The notes: a model not told the origin generated them from the sequence alone. Counted from the first letter of the stretch, positions 34,337 to 44,177 are shown. The stretch: 50,237 nt of DNA from Chryseosolibacter indicum (GCF_018598585.1 NZ_JAHESD010000045.1:1-50237), one strand, 5' to 3'. Translations and numbers: made by a program.

Positions 34337-36361
34337 ATGGATAAGTTAAAAGCGCTCTTCGTTACGGAAGCACTTGAGTTGATTGCAGATCTCGAACGTG
34401 TTCTGCTTGAATTTGAAAAGGATCTTCACAATGAAGAATCTGTTCAGGTTATCTTTAGAGTCATGCATACGCTGAAGGGCTCTGCGAGCATGTTCGGGTT
34501 TGATACGCTCAGTGCTTTGACACACGATCTTGAGACCGTGTATGATGCCATACGCGATGGGAAAATAATAGCTACGCTTGAAATACTTGACATCACATTA
34601 AAGTCTGTAGATCATTTAAAAAAGGTAATTCATGACCCGAGCCTTGGAAACAGCGATCTGCTTAAAAAACATCATGATTTATTAACTGCTATTAAGAAGG
34701 TGGCTCAACTGCATCATGACGAAATCGGTGCTGATTATTCCATTGGTAAATCATTTTTAGCTACTTATTATATTTATTGTAAGCCATCTTTTTCCATTTT
34801 TAAAAATGGAACTAATCCGCTTTTTCTCATTGATGATCTCGTTGCGCTTGGTGACGCTTTAGTACTGCCTCGCATGGATTTATTGCCCGACTTCAACCAC
34901 ATGAATCCAGGTGAGTGTTACACAAGTTTTGAAGTAATTCTTGTAACGGATAAGCCGGCGGCGGAGATATCTGGCGTGTTTATTTTTGTGGAAGATGCCT
35001 GCGAAATAATTATTGAAAAGATATCTGAAGCAAATCTTCTGTTGCATGACTCTTTTGTAGCAAGGATGAAAGGCGATCACGATTTAAGCGTTGCTCCCTT
35101 TGGGCTTGAAATCGTAATGCGCCTCGCTGAAAACGCAACAGTTACTCCTGAAGCAAAAAGCGTTCAGTTTGTCGCAACAAGAGTTGATTCTTCATCTATT
35201 CGGGTAGCTTCAGATAAACTCGATGAGTTAATGAACCTGGTAAGTGAGTTGGTTACTTCCCAGGCAAGATTGTCTCTATTGGCAGAGCAGCACGGCCTAG
35301 CAGAGCTAACCAATGTTTCTGAAAACATGGAGAAGATCACCCGCCGGCTTCGTGATAATGCCTTTAATATTTGTCTTGTTCCTATTGAGTCATTGGTTAT
35401 TAGATTTCAAAGACTGGTTCGCGATCTGTCTAAAGAATTAAAAAAGGAGATAGACTTTGTGGCAGAAGGAACGGATACGGAGCTGGACAGGTCTATAATT
35501 GAAAAGGTTACTGATCCTATTCTGCATATACTCCGCAACTGCCTCGACCATGGAATTGAATCACCGGAAGAGCGGGTACGACAAGGAAAGAAGAAAGAAG
35601 GTAAAATAAACCTTAAAGCTTTTCATTCAGGAACATCTGTAGTTATTCAGATTAAGGATGATGGAAGGGGAGTTGACATTGAAAAGGTAAGGCAAAAGGC
35701 TATAGCAAAGGGTTTGATTAAAAAAGAGACTTTGTATTCTGAACAGGAAATAATAGACCTAATCTTCTCTCCGGGCTTTTCAACAGCAGACCAGATCACG
35801 GATGTGTCAGGAAGAGGCGTAGGGATGGACATAGTAAGAAGGAATATAGAATCAATTCAGGGTGAAGTTACACTAACCTCTATTTTAGGACAGGGCACTA
35901 CCATTAGTATAAAATTGCCGTTAACACTGTCTATCGTGGATGGAATGCTGGTGCAGATCGGTGACTCCAAATACATCCTCCCTTTAACGGCCATCGACAA
36001 ATGTTATGAAATAGAAGCACGAAGAATTTCAAGTGATCTTAGTCAAAAACATGTTTTTGATGGAATGCTTTTACCGGTGTTTAATCTTCATCAGGTATTT
36101 CGGGAAAAAGCTAATGAGCATGGAGTAATCCAGATCATCAAAATAGCATATGAAGCGTTTCCAATCGGTATCACCGTAGACCAGGTCATTGGAGAGTATC
36201 AGGCTGTGATGAAACCTTTAGGTAACATGTATCATGATCAGGATGAGTTTAGCGGTGCCACAATTTTAGGTGATGGTTCGGTCGCGCTGGTCATTGATAC
36301 AGATAAACTTATAAAACAGCTTACTGCCAAGGTTGTTGAAAACAATGTATTAGTGAATTAA
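34337..36361 (+). CDS. cheA: Chemotaxis histidine kinase CheA
   Basis: All CheA domains are visible. The HPt domain has phosphoacceptor His44 in MHTLKGSASMFGF. The P2-like region (about 130-270) has YIYCKPSFSIFKNGTNPLFLIDDL, which fits the CheY-binding domain of non-flagellar-type CheA. A dimerisation domain follows (about 290-355). The ATPase shows HILRNCLDHGIESP (N box), DDGRGVD (G1) and GRGVGMDIV (G2), and a CheW-like regulatory domain ends the protein (LPLTLSIVDGMLVQIG onward). It receives signals from the MCP through CheW and phosphorylates CheY and CheB. Length (674 aa) is normal. It starts three bases after cheY. Confidence 0.96.
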   Translation: MDKLKALFVTEALELIADLERVLLEFEKDLHNEESVQVIFRVMHTLKGSASMFGFDTLSALTHDLETVYDAIRDGKIIATLEILDITLKSVDHLKKVIHDPSLGNSDLLKKHHDLLTAIKKVAQLHHDEIGADYSIGKSFLATYYIYCKPSFSIFKNGTNPLFLIDDLVALGDALVLPRMDLLPDFNHMNPGECYTSFEVILVTDKPAAEISGVFIFVEDACEIIIEKISEANLLLHDSFVARMKGDHDLSVAPFGLEIVMRLAENATVTPEAKSVQFVATRVDSSSIRVASDKLDELMNLVSELVTSQARLSLLAEQHGLAELTNVSENMEKITRRLRDNAFNICLVPIESLVIRFQRLVRDLSKELKKEIDFVAEGTDTELDRSIIEKVTDPILHILRNCLDHGIESPEERVRQGKKKEGKINLKAFHSGTSVVIQIKDDGRGVDIEKVRQKAIAKGLIKKETLYSEQEIIDLIFSPGFSTADQITDVSGRGVGMDIVRRNIESIQGEVTLTSILGQGTTISIKLPLTLSIVDGMLVQIGDSKYILPLTAIDKCYEIEARRISSDLSQKHVFDGMLLPVFNLHQVFREKANEHGVIQIIKIAYEAFPIGITVDQVIGEYQAVMKPLGNMYHDQDEFSGATILGDGSVALVIDTDKLIKQLTAKVVENNVLVN

Positions 36362-36374
36362 AGAATTTATAACT

Positions 36375-36866
36375 ATGGAATCTGATATTTTACAAAGCCA
36401 GTCCTATCTCACCTTTCGGTTAGGGGACGAGATTTTTGCAGCCAGTGTACTTAGCGTAATCGAAATACTGGAGCTGTCAAAGATTACGAAAGTGCCAGGA
36501 TCGCCTCATTTTATGAGAGGCGTAATTAACCTCCGGGGTAATGTTTTACCTGTTATTGATGCTCGTCTTAAATTTGGTCTCCCCCGTATAGATGACACTG
36601 TTAATACCTGTGTAATGGTGTTGAGTATTGAATGTGAAGAACAGAAGATTACTATTGGTGCTTTGGTTGATGCTGTGCAGGAAGTCCTTGAAATTGACAG
36701 GAAAGATATACAGCCTGCTCCTTCCATAGGGTCTAAATACAGAACAGAGTTTATTGACGGAATGGTCAAGCGCAATGATGACTTCATTATGGTACTTGAT
36801 CTGGATCTAGTGTTTTCGCAAGATGAAATAATGCTTCTTCAAAACACGGAAGGTAATGTCGCGTAA
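36375..36866 (+). CDS. cheW: Chemotaxis coupling protein CheW
   Basis: The 163-residue protein is a single CheW domain that links the MCP array to CheA. Typical marks are YLTFRLGDEIFAASVLSVIEI at the N-terminus, the GSPHFMRGVINLRGNVLPVIDARL segment, and the acidic end FIMVLDLDLVFSQDE. It begins 13 bases after cheA and is followed 63 bases later by the only MCP in the window, so CheA, CheW and MCP should form one array. Confidence 0.94.
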   Translation: MESDILQSQSYLTFRLGDEIFAASVLSVIEILELSKITKVPGSPHFMRGVINLRGNVLPVIDARLKFGLPRIDDTVNTCVMVLSIECEEQKITIGALVDAVQEVLEIDRKDIQPAPSIGSKYRTEFIDGMVKRNDDFIMVLDLDLVFSQDEIMLLQNTEGNVA

Positions 36867-36929
36867 AATTTCTATTTGTAGAACAATAGCTTAAGAATAA
36901 TCATTTATTGCAAACCCCACTATTAGATT

Positions 36930-38606
36930 ATGAAACTTAATATAAAAACACGGCTCATTGTGGCATTGGTGTCGCTACTTGCCTTATCATTCATTGTATA
37001 CTATGTAGGTGATAGTAACCTGAGCCAATTGAATAACCAGGTTAATATTATTGTAGATGTCAATGTTAAGAGAATCCAGCTTGCAGCAAAGCTGTCGGAA
37101 GATATTCAATTTGTATCCAAGCGTGAGAAAGATATGGTATTGGCTGACAATCTTGAAGACACCCAGTCTTATGCGCGTGAAGCAGAAGATCGTTTTAAAG
37201 AGATGGATCTTAGATATGAGGAATTGAAAGCCATGTCCGATGAGAAGGGTATTGAAATTCTAGAAAAGTATAGCGAAAAATGGAATGAGTATAGAAATGT
37301 TTTTAACAAGATAAAGAATCTCTCAATTGAAAATTCTGAAGCCAGTAGGCCAGCAGCTGCCCAGCTTGGACGTACAACTGGTAGAGAGTTAGTTCTTCAG
37401 TCACGAGATGTCATTTATAAAATCGTAGATAAGAATCAAAAGGCGCTGATTGAAATGAAAAAAGAGACGGACGCGCAGTATGATACCGCTAAAAATACAA
37501 TGTGGATTGTATTGGCCTTGAGTATTGTTGCGGCGGTCGTAATTTCGTTATGGATAATAGTTTCAATAACAAAGTCAATTTCACAGGCTAAGCAGGTAAT
37601 CAAAAGCATTGCAGAAGGAGACCTGACGGTACACGTTGAAAACAAATCAAAAGATGAGATTGGTGAGTTGTTAGATTATCTGAAGGACATGGTGAACAAG
37701 TTGAAAGAGGTGCTTACGTTTGTTTCTACTGCTTCCGATCACATAGCTACTGCAAGTAGTCAGATGAGTTCTACATCACAGCAAATGTCTCAGGGCTCTC
37801 AGGAGCAGGCGGCGTCAGCAGAAGAAATTTCTTCTTCTATGGAGGAAATGGTTTCTAACATTCAACAGAATACTGACAATGCACAACAAACTGAGAAAAT
37901 AGCATTAAAGGCTGCCGAAGATATTCAGGAAGGAAGCAGGTCTGTCAATCAGACTGTTGAGTCAATGAAAAAGATCGCCGATAAAATATCTATTATTGGT
38001 GAAATCGCCCGTCAAACAAATCTGTTGGCTCTAAATGCTGCTGTAGAAGCCGCACGAGCTGGTGATCATGGAAAAGGTTTCGCAGTTGTGGCAGCAGAAG
38101 TAAGAAAGTTGGCAGAAAGAAGCCAGGTTGCTGCTGCGGAAATTAATGAGCTGTCATCTTCCAGTGTAGCAATTGCTGATAAATCAGGGAAACTTCTTGA
38201 GCAGATTGTGCCGAATATTCAAAGTACAGCGCGATTGGTTCAGGAGATCTCCGCTGCAAGTCTTGAACAAAATACAGGGGCTGAACAGGTAAATAATGCA
38301 ATACAACAGTTTAATCAAATTATCCAGCAGAATGCGGCAGCATCTGAAGAAATGGCTACGGGTGCAGAAGAGTTGTCAAGCCAGGCAGACCACTTACGTG
38401 AAACTATTTCTTTTTTCAAAATAGATAGTAACCAAGGTTCTCAACGGTCAGTGTCGCCAAGAAAAGTACGTAGTACAACAGCATCTCAATTTAGTGCAAA
38501 GCCGATCATCAAGAACGTTCCTAAAAAAGGCGTTACACTAGACATGGCCAGCACCAATGGCAATGGACATTCGGATCATTTAGATAACGGATACGAAAAG
38601 TACTAG
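36930..38606 (+). CDS. Methyl-accepting chemotaxis protein
   Basis: A membrane helix (about 10-28) precedes a helical periplasmic sensing region of the four-helix-bundle type (about 30-180). A second helix (about 190-212) leads into HAMP (about 213-265) and the methyl-accepting signalling domain. The hairpin tip is [38 protein letters not shown]. Glu/Gln-rich patches on both arms are candidate methylation or deamidation sites for CheR, CheB and CheD. The C-terminus extends about 60 residues beyond the coiled coil and lacks the NWETF-type CheR-tethering pentapeptide. The ligand is unknown. Confidence 0.94.
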   Translation: MKLNIKTRLIVALVSLLALSFIVYYVGDSNLSQLNNQVNIIVDVNVKRIQLAAKLSEDIQFVSKREKDMVLADNLEDTQSYAREAEDRFKEMDLRYEELKAMSDEKGIEILEKYSEKWNEYRNVFNKIKNLSIENSEASRPAAAQLGRTTGRELVLQSRDVIYKIVDKNQKALIEMKKETDAQYDTAKNTMWIVLALSIVAAVVISLWIIVSITKSISQAKQVIKSIAEGDLTVHVENKSKDEIGELLDYLKDMVNKLKEVLTFVSTASDHIATASSQMSSTSQQMSQGSQEQAASAEEISSSMEEMVSNIQQNTDNAQQTEKIALKAAEDIQEGSRSVNQTVESMKKIADKISIIGEIARQTNLLALNAAVEAARAGDHGKGFAVVAAEVRKLAERSQVAAAEINELSSSSVAIADKSGKLLEQIVPNIQSTARLVQEISAASLEQNTGAEQVNNAIQQFNQIIQQNAAASEEMATGAEELSSQADHLRETISFFKIDSNQGSQRSVSPRKVRSTTASQFSAKPIIKNVPKKGVTLDMASTNGNGHSDHLDNGYEKY

Positions 38607-38610
38607 TTCT

Positions 38611-39453
38611 ATGATTGAAAGTGCACCCCTATCGGTTAAACTTACAACAAGCGAGTTTGCCCGTATAAGTAGCTTTATTTATAAAGAATGTGGTATCAAC
38701 CTTTCTCCCGCAAAAAGGGTACTGGTTGAAAGTCGGTTACAAAAAAGGCTGGCGCATTTCAAGTTCACTTCTTTTACTGCTTACTGCGATTACGTAATGG
38801 GCGTTGGTGGTAAAAAGGAAGAGTTGGTGAATATGATTGATGCAGTGGCAACAAACAAGACTGATTTCTTTCGCGAACCGGTGCACTTTCAATTTATGGA
38901 GAATGAAGCTCTTCCTTCTTTTACGGAAGAAGGATCGTCGAGATGTTTTAAGATATGGAGCTCGGCATGTTCTACAGGTGAAGAGCCCTATACAATAGCG
39001 ATGGTAATGGAGGAGTTTTGCTTACAACATAGAATCGATTATCGTATTACAGCTACCGATATCTCTACCAAAGCACTACGAAAAGCCGCTGAGGCAATCT
39101 ATGCAGATCGCACCATCAGTGATGTTCCAATGGGTTTACGCAAGCGATACTTGCTGAAAAGTAAGGATACGGAAAATCCTACTGTCAGATTTATACCAAG
39201 GCTACGCTCAAAAGTACAGTATAAGCGCTTAAACTTGATGGATGATGTACTCGATGTTGACTATGATTTCGATATCGTTTTTTGTAGAAATGTGCTTATA
39301 TATTTTGATAGAAAGACTCAGGAAGCGGTAGTAAATAAGTTGTTGTCACATCTCCGCCCAGGTGGATATCTTTTTATTGGTCATAGCGAATCTATCTACC
39401 AAATGAAGTTGCCTGTTACGCAAATAAGGCCTACCATTTTTCAGAAAATATAG
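38611..39453 (+). CDS. cheR: Chemotaxis methyltransferase CheR
   Basis: CheR transfers methyl groups from SAM to glutamates of the MCP for adaptation. The N-terminal helical domain includes IYKECGINLSPAKRVLVESRL, and VATNKTDFFREPVHF marks the junction. The SAM-binding part has IWSSACSTGEEPYTIAM, then ITATDISTKALRKA, FDIVFCRNVLIYF and GGYLFIGHSESI, all typical of CheR. Length (280 aa) is normal. It begins four bases after the MCP gene, and the kinase-like gene starts three bases after it. Confidence 0.95.
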   Translation: MIESAPLSVKLTTSEFARISSFIYKECGINLSPAKRVLVESRLQKRLAHFKFTSFTAYCDYVMGVGGKKEELVNMIDAVATNKTDFFREPVHFQFMENEALPSFTEEGSSRCFKIWSSACSTGEEPYTIAMVMEEFCLQHRIDYRITATDISTKALRKAAEAIYADRTISDVPMGLRKRYLLKSKDTENPTVRFIPRLRSKVQYKRLNLMDDVLDVDYDFDIVFCRNVLIYFDRKTQEAVVNKLLSHLRPGGYLFIGHSESIYQMKLPVTQIRPTIFQKI

Positions 39454-39456
39454 CAG

Positions 39457-40341
39457 ATGAATTTGACAAACGAAGAGCTGATTGATATTCTCAGAAGCAG
39501 ATTAATTCAGAGAGAGAAGCTGAGTAGCAATGAACGAGAGATGTTCAGGGAAATACAGGTATTGAGCGAGAAGCTAAAGCAGTCAGAGAAGCTAAAATCC
39601 CATTTCTTATCAAACATAAGAAATGAGATCAATAATCCACTTTCGTCTGTTTTAGGGCTCTCCAGATTTTTAATGGAGTCAAACGTAGTTGATGGGAATC
39701 AACTAAAACGACACGCGTTCCTTATTCACAATGAAATCTTCAATCTGAATTTTCAAATGCGTAATATTTTTGCTGCTGCAGAAATAGAGGCAGCTGAATT
39801 ACCTATTGAGCCAGCCCAAGTAGATGTTGCTAAACTTATAAATGATTGTATTGAAGCAATTACGTTTAAAAGTAATCAGAAACAGGTAAGCATTTCGACA
39901 TCATTTGCCGTTGAAGAGATTATTCATTATACCGACGGATATATGTTGTTTATGACTGTTATTAATCTCTTGGCAAATGCTGTTGAATTTAGTCTGCCAG
40001 AAGGTAAGGTTTCTATTGCAGTAAGTCAATCAAGCGATAAACTTACTATTCAGGTAAAGGATGATGGTAGCGGTATCGATGAGGAGGATCAGACCAAAAT
40101 ATTTAATCGTTTTTACCAGCTTGATTTTGGAACAACCAAGAGACATAACGGGCATGGGCTCGGACTCAGCATTGCCAAAGAATTTGTTGAAGTATTGAAC
40201 GGAACGCTATCTGTAAGTAGTACCAGAGGAAACGGGAGTCTCTTTAGCGTTACTATACCTTCATTGGAGAGGAAAATGGAAAATATAAACTACTCCTCTG
40301 ACTGGAATGAATTTTTGTTTGATAGCGATGCGGTTCTATGA
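39457..40341 (+). CDS. Kinase-like ATPase in the chemotaxis operon, phosphoacceptor His replaced by Asn
   Basis: The protein is cytoplasmic: a coiled coil, a HisKA-like hairpin and a HATPase domain. The ATPase motifs are complete: NLLANAVEFS (N box), DDGSGID (G1), FNRFYQ (F box) and GHGLGLSIA (G2). In the dimerisation hairpin, LSNIRNEINNPLSSVLG, Asn56 stands where the phosphoacceptor His of an S-H-E motif should be; the codon is AAT. It therefore cannot autophosphorylate in the usual way. It may be a scaffold or an ATP-dependent regulator. It lies between cheR and cheD and overlaps cheD by four bases (ATGA), so it belongs to the operon. Confidence 0.85.
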   Translation: MNLTNEELIDILRSRLIQREKLSSNEREMFREIQVLSEKLKQSEKLKSHFLSNIRNEINNPLSSVLGLSRFLMESNVVDGNQLKRHAFLIHNEIFNLNFQMRNIFAAAEIEAAELPIEPAQVDVAKLINDCIEAITFKSNQKQVSISTSFAVEEIIHYTDGYMLFMTVINLLANAVEFSLPEGKVSIAVSQSSDKLTIQVKDDGSGIDEEDQTKIFNRFYQLDFGTTKRHNGHGLGLSIAKEFVEVLNGTLSVSSTRGNGSLFSVTIPSLERKMENINYSSDWNEFLFDSDAVL

Positions 40342-40835
40342 GGGTTACGGAGGATGTAACATATCATTTTTTATATGCATGTTCATTTTATGCAAGCAAA
40401 ACCCCTACTCAAATACAAACGGTTTTGGGTTCGTGTGTTTCGGTATGTTTATTTGATCAACGATTAAACTTTGGAGGTATTAATCATTACATGCTCCCTG
40501 TCTGGAAAGGTGAAGGGCTGGCGACCGCCAAATTCGGTAATATTGCCATTGATAAATTACTTGAGAAAATGCTGTTGTTTGGCGCGGAGAAAAAGAATAT
40601 TGTTGCAAAAGTGTTTGGAGGGGCAGATAGCCTGGGAGATAATGCAATTTTTGAAATCGGTAAGCGCAATATTCAACTTGCAGAAGATTTGTTATCAGAC
40701 TACCATATACCTATTATCAGTTCAAATGTTGGAGGAACAGTTGGTAGAAAGATTCTTTTTCACTCAGGTTCAGGCATCGTATACATGAAATTTGTAAACA
40801 ACCAGGAAAATAAAAATGATACAGAGAATTTTTAA
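40338..40835 (+). CDS. cheD: Chemoreceptor glutamine deamidase CheD
   Basis: CheD converts selected MCP glutamines to glutamates and can cooperate with a CheY phosphatase in some bacteria. The catalytic Cys is in TVLGSCVSVCLFD near residue 33, the His in GGINHYMLP near 50, and the family segment GGTVGRKILFHSGSG lies near the C-terminus. Length (165 aa) is normal. The start overlaps the kinase-like gene by four bases, and its 3' end overlaps the DUF2490 gene by 20 bases. Confidence 0.92.
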   Translation: MRVTEDVTYHFLYACSFYASKTPTQIQTVLGSCVSVCLFDQRLNFGGINHYMLPVWKGEGLATAKFGNIAIDKLLEKMLLFGAEKKNIVAKVFGGADSLGDNAIFEIGKRNIQLAEDLLSDYHIPIISSNVGGTVGRKILFHSGSGIVYMKFVNNQENKNDTENF

Positions 40836-41586
40836 ATGTGCAGTAGTAGCCCTTCTTGTTTTGTTCATGTCCGTTTATACTGCTAAGGCGCAGGACGCAA
40901 GAGCCAATACAAGCAACAATAATGGTTGGCTTATGTATTTTGGCAATCATAAATTCACCAACAGACTTGGGTTGCATGCCGAAGTTCAGTTAAGGAGGTA
41001 TGAGTTCTTGTCGGACGACCAACAACTTCTACTTCGCACCGGCCTTGATTACTATCTTAAAGATAACTCACGGTTTACAATAGGATACGCTTTTGTAGAG
41101 ACTCATCCCTATGGTGAATTTGCTGTGGCAAATGCTTTTCCCGAACATCGTATTTGGGAACAGTATACAACTTCTCAAACTATTGGCAAAGTTAAATTAG
41201 CGCATCGATACAGACTTGAGCAAAGATTGATTGGTAATGCGGCAACAGGTGAATTTTCCAACGGAAGGTATGAGAACCGTTTCCGTTATATGGCAAAGGC
41301 AACAATTAACTTAACAAAGTGGGAGAAGCCTTTATTTCTGGCCGTTTACGATGAAATCTTTATCAATTTTGGTAAAGATGTTGGGTACAATATATTTGAT
41401 CAAAATCGTCTTTACGGAGCGCTTGGTCTAACACTGAGCTCTTCCCTTAAATTGGAAGTGGGATACCTTTACCAGGTTGTTCAGCAACGCAGTCTTCAAT
41501 TAAATCCTTCTGTTCGTCACAGAATTGAAAATAATCACACACTTCAACTTGGGGTGTTCCATACATTATCCTTTGTTAATAATTAG
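40816..41586 (+). CDS. DUF2490 outer membrane beta-barrel protein inside the chemotaxis operon
   Basis: A signal peptide (about 1-25, ending AKAQ) precedes a repetitive beta-strand pattern: HKFTNRLGLHAEVQLRRYEF, LLLRTGLDYYLKD, RFTIGYAFVET, KLAHRYRLEQRL and ENRFRYMAKATINL. This matches the DUF2490 family of predicted outer membrane barrels of about 250 residues. The gene overlaps cheD by 20 bases, so it is translated from the same message, an unusual partner for a chemotaxis operon. A role as receptor, surface protein or output component is speculative. cheB follows 91 bases later. Confidence 0.82.
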   Translation: MIQRIFKCAVVALLVLFMSVYTAKAQDARANTSNNNGWLMYFGNHKFTNRLGLHAEVQLRRYEFLSDDQQLLLRTGLDYYLKDNSRFTIGYAFVETHPYGEFAVANAFPEHRIWEQYTTSQTIGKVKLAHRYRLEQRLIGNAATGEFSNGRYENRFRYMAKATINLTKWEKPLFLAVYDEIFINFGKDVGYNIFDQNRLYGALGLTLSSSLKLEVGYLYQVVQQRSLQLNPSVRHRIENNHTLQLGVFHTLSFVNN

Positions 41587-41677
41587 TGTGTTCCAAAATG
41601 ACAAACTGAGAATGTCTGTAATTGCAGTGTGTGAAGAGTAACGCGACGCTTCATTCTTGCGATGATGACTAATAGCA

Positions 41678-42721
41678 ATGAAAAAAATTAAGGTTTTAAT
41701 TGTTGATGATTCTGCAGTAGTCAGGCAAAGCCTTGCTTACATTCTTGAAACGGATAAATCCATAGAGATATTAGGTACTGCATCCGACCCATTTATTGCG
41801 GCACAAAAGATCGCGAATGAAGTTCCTGATGTAATCACCCTAGATATTGAAATGCCTCGGATGGATGGAATTACTTTTCTGAGGAAGATCATGTCTCAGC
41901 ATCCAATTCCCGTGGTTATAATTTCCAGTCTTACTGCAAAGGGTACGGAAACTGCAATCCATGCGCTAGAGATTGGTGCTGTTGATGTAGTTAAGAAACC
42001 CACGCTCAATAAAGATAGTATTTCAGATGCCGAACACAACATCATAGAGGTCGTAAAGGCTGCAGCTAAAGCAGTGGTTAAGAGAAGAGGTAGTGCTGCG
42101 GGGTTGAGACAACCTGTTTCAGTTAAGGCTCTTCAAAACCTTAGTATGCTGCGTACCACAGAAAAGATTATAGCCGTGGGTGCATCTACAGGGGGTACTG
42201 AAGCATTGCTGGAATTTTTAAACGATATGCCTATTGATTGCCCTGGTGTTGTGGTCGTTCAGCACATGCCGGAATTGTTCACCAAATCCTTTGCTGACAG
42301 GTTAAACAGAATATGCAAGATCTCAGTGAAAGAAGCGGTAAATGGAGATAGTATTTTAAGAGGTCAGGCATTAATAGCTCCGGGTAACAGACATATGGAG
42401 GTAAAACGAAGTGGAGCAAGATATTATGTAGAAATAAAGGATGGTAGCCCGGTAAACAGGCACCGGCCTTCTGTTGATGTTCTTTTCTCGTCAACGGCAA
42501 AATATGCAGGAAGAAATGCGATTGGAATAATTATGACGGGTATGGGCGCTGATGGTGCGAAAGGACTTCTTGAAATGAAAGAGGCGGGAGCCTACACCAT
42601 TGCTCAGGATGAAAAATCATGTATTGTTTTTGGTATGCCTAAAGAAGCAATTAAAATTAATGCTGTAGACAAAATATTGCCGTTAAGCCAGATTGCTTCT
42701 CATTTATTATCACAGAAGTAA
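41678..42721 (+). CDS. cheB: Chemotaxis protein-glutamate methylesterase CheB
   Basis: The N-terminal receiver has DD at 10-11 and phosphoacceptor Asp56 in [14 protein letters not shown] linker rich in K and R joins it to the CheB esterase domain. The catalytic triad can be placed at Ser170 in [11 protein letters not shown], His196 in VVVVQHMP and Asp292 in [11 protein letters not shown]. CheA-phosphorylated CheB demethylates the MCP and opposes CheR. Length (347 aa) is typical. It ends the plus-strand chemotaxis operon and is convergent with a minus-strand membrane gene. Confidence 0.95.
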   Translation: MKKIKVLIVDDSAVVRQSLAYILETDKSIEILGTASDPFIAAQKIANEVPDVITLDIEMPRMDGITFLRKIMSQHPIPVVIISSLTAKGTETAIHALEIGAVDVVKKPTLNKDSISDAEHNIIEVVKAAAKAVVKRRGSAAGLRQPVSVKALQNLSMLRTTEKIIAVGASTGGTEALLEFLNDMPIDCPGVVVVQHMPELFTKSFADRLNRICKISVKEAVNGDSILRGQALIAPGNRHMEVKRSGARYYVEIKDGSPVNRHRPSVDVLFSSTAKYAGRNAIGIIMTGMGADGAKGLLEMKEAGAYTIAQDEKSCIVFGMPKEAIKINAVDKILPLSQIASHLLSQK

Positions 42722-42764
42722 TGGAATTAAAAGGGGCAAGACTAGACATTGCCTACAACAGGTA

Positions 42765-43463
42765 CTAGGACACGTGTAGCGCGCGCTTTCCAGGATTGGT
42801 ATAAACAGGGCGCGTCAGCCCTTCTTTGCTGTATATTGATATTCCTAGTCCTATAAGAACGTTTCTTACAATGTTGTTGATGTTGTGAAAGCTCCAGATC
42901 ACAAATGCTATTTTGTGCTCCATCTTTAACAAAACATAACTGCTCATCACAAACAAAAATAAATTAAAGCTGAAGTAGAACAGGGTGCTGCTGTTGATTG
43001 TGAGAAGTCCAAAGTTTGACATTGTTGTTTGTGTGGAAAACAAATGAAAAAAGTAGGACATACTGTAAACAATCATAAAGAACCCTGTAATAGACCACAT
43101 GTAAGTCTGGTATACAAAGAAAGATTGAAAGTAAGATGTGATAACAACAAATGCAGCTGCATATAAAAAGAGTCCGGCAATTACCAGGTTTTTCGCTCCT
43201 TTGGTGGGGAGTATTTCGTAGTAAAACCACGAGAGAAGCAGGAATACTGTAGTGTAATAAATATTAAAGAGAATAATTGTAGACTTACCCTGTGCAAACA
43301 AGATGTACGCAAGTAAATCAGAAAAAGCTGCCACAAGGGTCAGCGCACCTACCAGGTGCAGTGCTCTTGTGGCATGCTTGTATTTTTTAAAGTAAAAAAA
43401 CAAAGGCAGTGCAACTGAAAGTGTTGACACTAGCCTTATGATTTCTGGAAAACTTGCTGACAT
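42765..43463 (-). CDS. Seven-TM membrane protein of unknown function
   Basis: The sequence shows about seven hydrophobic helices (for example IIRLVSTLSVALPLFFYF, ALHLVGALTLVAAFSDLLAY, SSTLFYFSFNLFLFVMSSYV) and a basic C-terminus. Proteins of this size and topology occur near histidine kinases in Cytophagales and may be sensing modules, but no motif gives a function. It is 21 bases downstream of a lipoprotein gene on the same strand, so the two are probably cotranscribed, and it is convergent with cheB. Confidence 0.65.
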   Translation of the reverse strand: MSASFPEIIRLVSTLSVALPLFFYFKKYKHATRALHLVGALTLVAAFSDLLAYILFAQGKSTIILFNIYYTTVFLLLSWFYYEILPTKGAKNLVIAGLFLYAAAFVVITSYFQSFFVYQTYMWSITGFFMIVYSMSYFFHLFSTQTTMSNFGLLTINSSTLFYFSFNLFLFVMSSYVLLKMEHKIAFVIWSFHNINNIVRNVLIGLGISIYSKEGLTRPVYTNPGKRALHVS

Positions 43464-43484
43464 TATTTTTTCTACCTACCGCAC

Positions 43485-44177
43485 TTATTGGTATTCAGAT
43501 ACTGGAGGACAAGGAGGGCAAGGGCTGGAAGCATCATATATCGCCATAGTCTCACTTGAAACTCTACTGTTATCTAAAACCAAGTCTCCATTGTAAACGA
43601 TCAACAAAAGTTGAGGAGATTGGTCAAGGTCATTGATAGCAGGCTCAATATTCAGTGTAGTGAAGAAAGGAATGGTTGAAATGTCATCGAAGATGTTGCT
43701 TCCAAAGAAGTGGAATTGTATTTCTCCCGGATGAGCTTCTTCATAATTTTTTGCCCATTCGCGTGCCTTAAATCTGCTTATAGGTGCATTTGTATTGGCA
43801 TCAATATAAATACGACCCGGAATCGGCGCCCAAACAGTTAGAGACTCATCAAGCGGTGCAATAATAATGTGGCGTTCGCCAGCATCGTCAATTGCATGGT
43901 GAAATGTAACACCTGCTAATCCAGTCACAGAATTTAGTGAAGAACTAAGTAATTCTGCTGATACTGCATATCCTGAAGTGTTGGTTCTGCCAGAAGTATT
44001 ATTTTTTTTCTTATAAGTTTCTAGCCAACGCATCCCCGTTTCCACTGGTATTTGTGTGCCTATATTCTTATAGAAGCTAAGATCATGCACCACAGCTCCC
44101 GACTCGTCTTTGCCATCTTGACAAGCAAGCATTGAAGCTGCTACAAATACAACAATAAATGCGAATAGATTTTTCAT
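43485..44177 (-). CDS. Lipoprotein of unknown function
   Basis: The N-terminus carries a lipoprotein signal ending in a lipobox-like SMLAC (Cys at about 19). The remaining 210 residues have no recognised domain; a C-terminal segment SSPCPPCPPVSEYQ contains two Cys and a Pro repeat. It is followed by the seven-TM gene 21 bases later. Upstream lies a 466-base gene-free gap shared with the divergent receiver gene. Confidence 0.68.
   Translation of the reverse strand: MKNLFAFIVVFVAASMLACQDGKDESGAVVHDLSFYKNIGTQIPVETGMRWLETYKKKNNTSGRTNTSGYAVSAELLSSSLNSVTGLAGVTFHHAIDDAGERHIIIAPLDESLTVWAPIPGRIYIDANTNAPISRFKAREWAKNYEEAHPGEIQFHFFGSNIFDDISTIPFFTTLNIEPAINDLDQSPQLLLIVYNGDLVLDNSRVSSETMAIYDASSPCPPCPPVSEYQ

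Noticed and set aside
40471-40977. Alternative frames on both strands across cheD and the start of the DUF2490 gene
   Set aside because: cheD is unambiguous in its own frame and the alternatives have odd composition.
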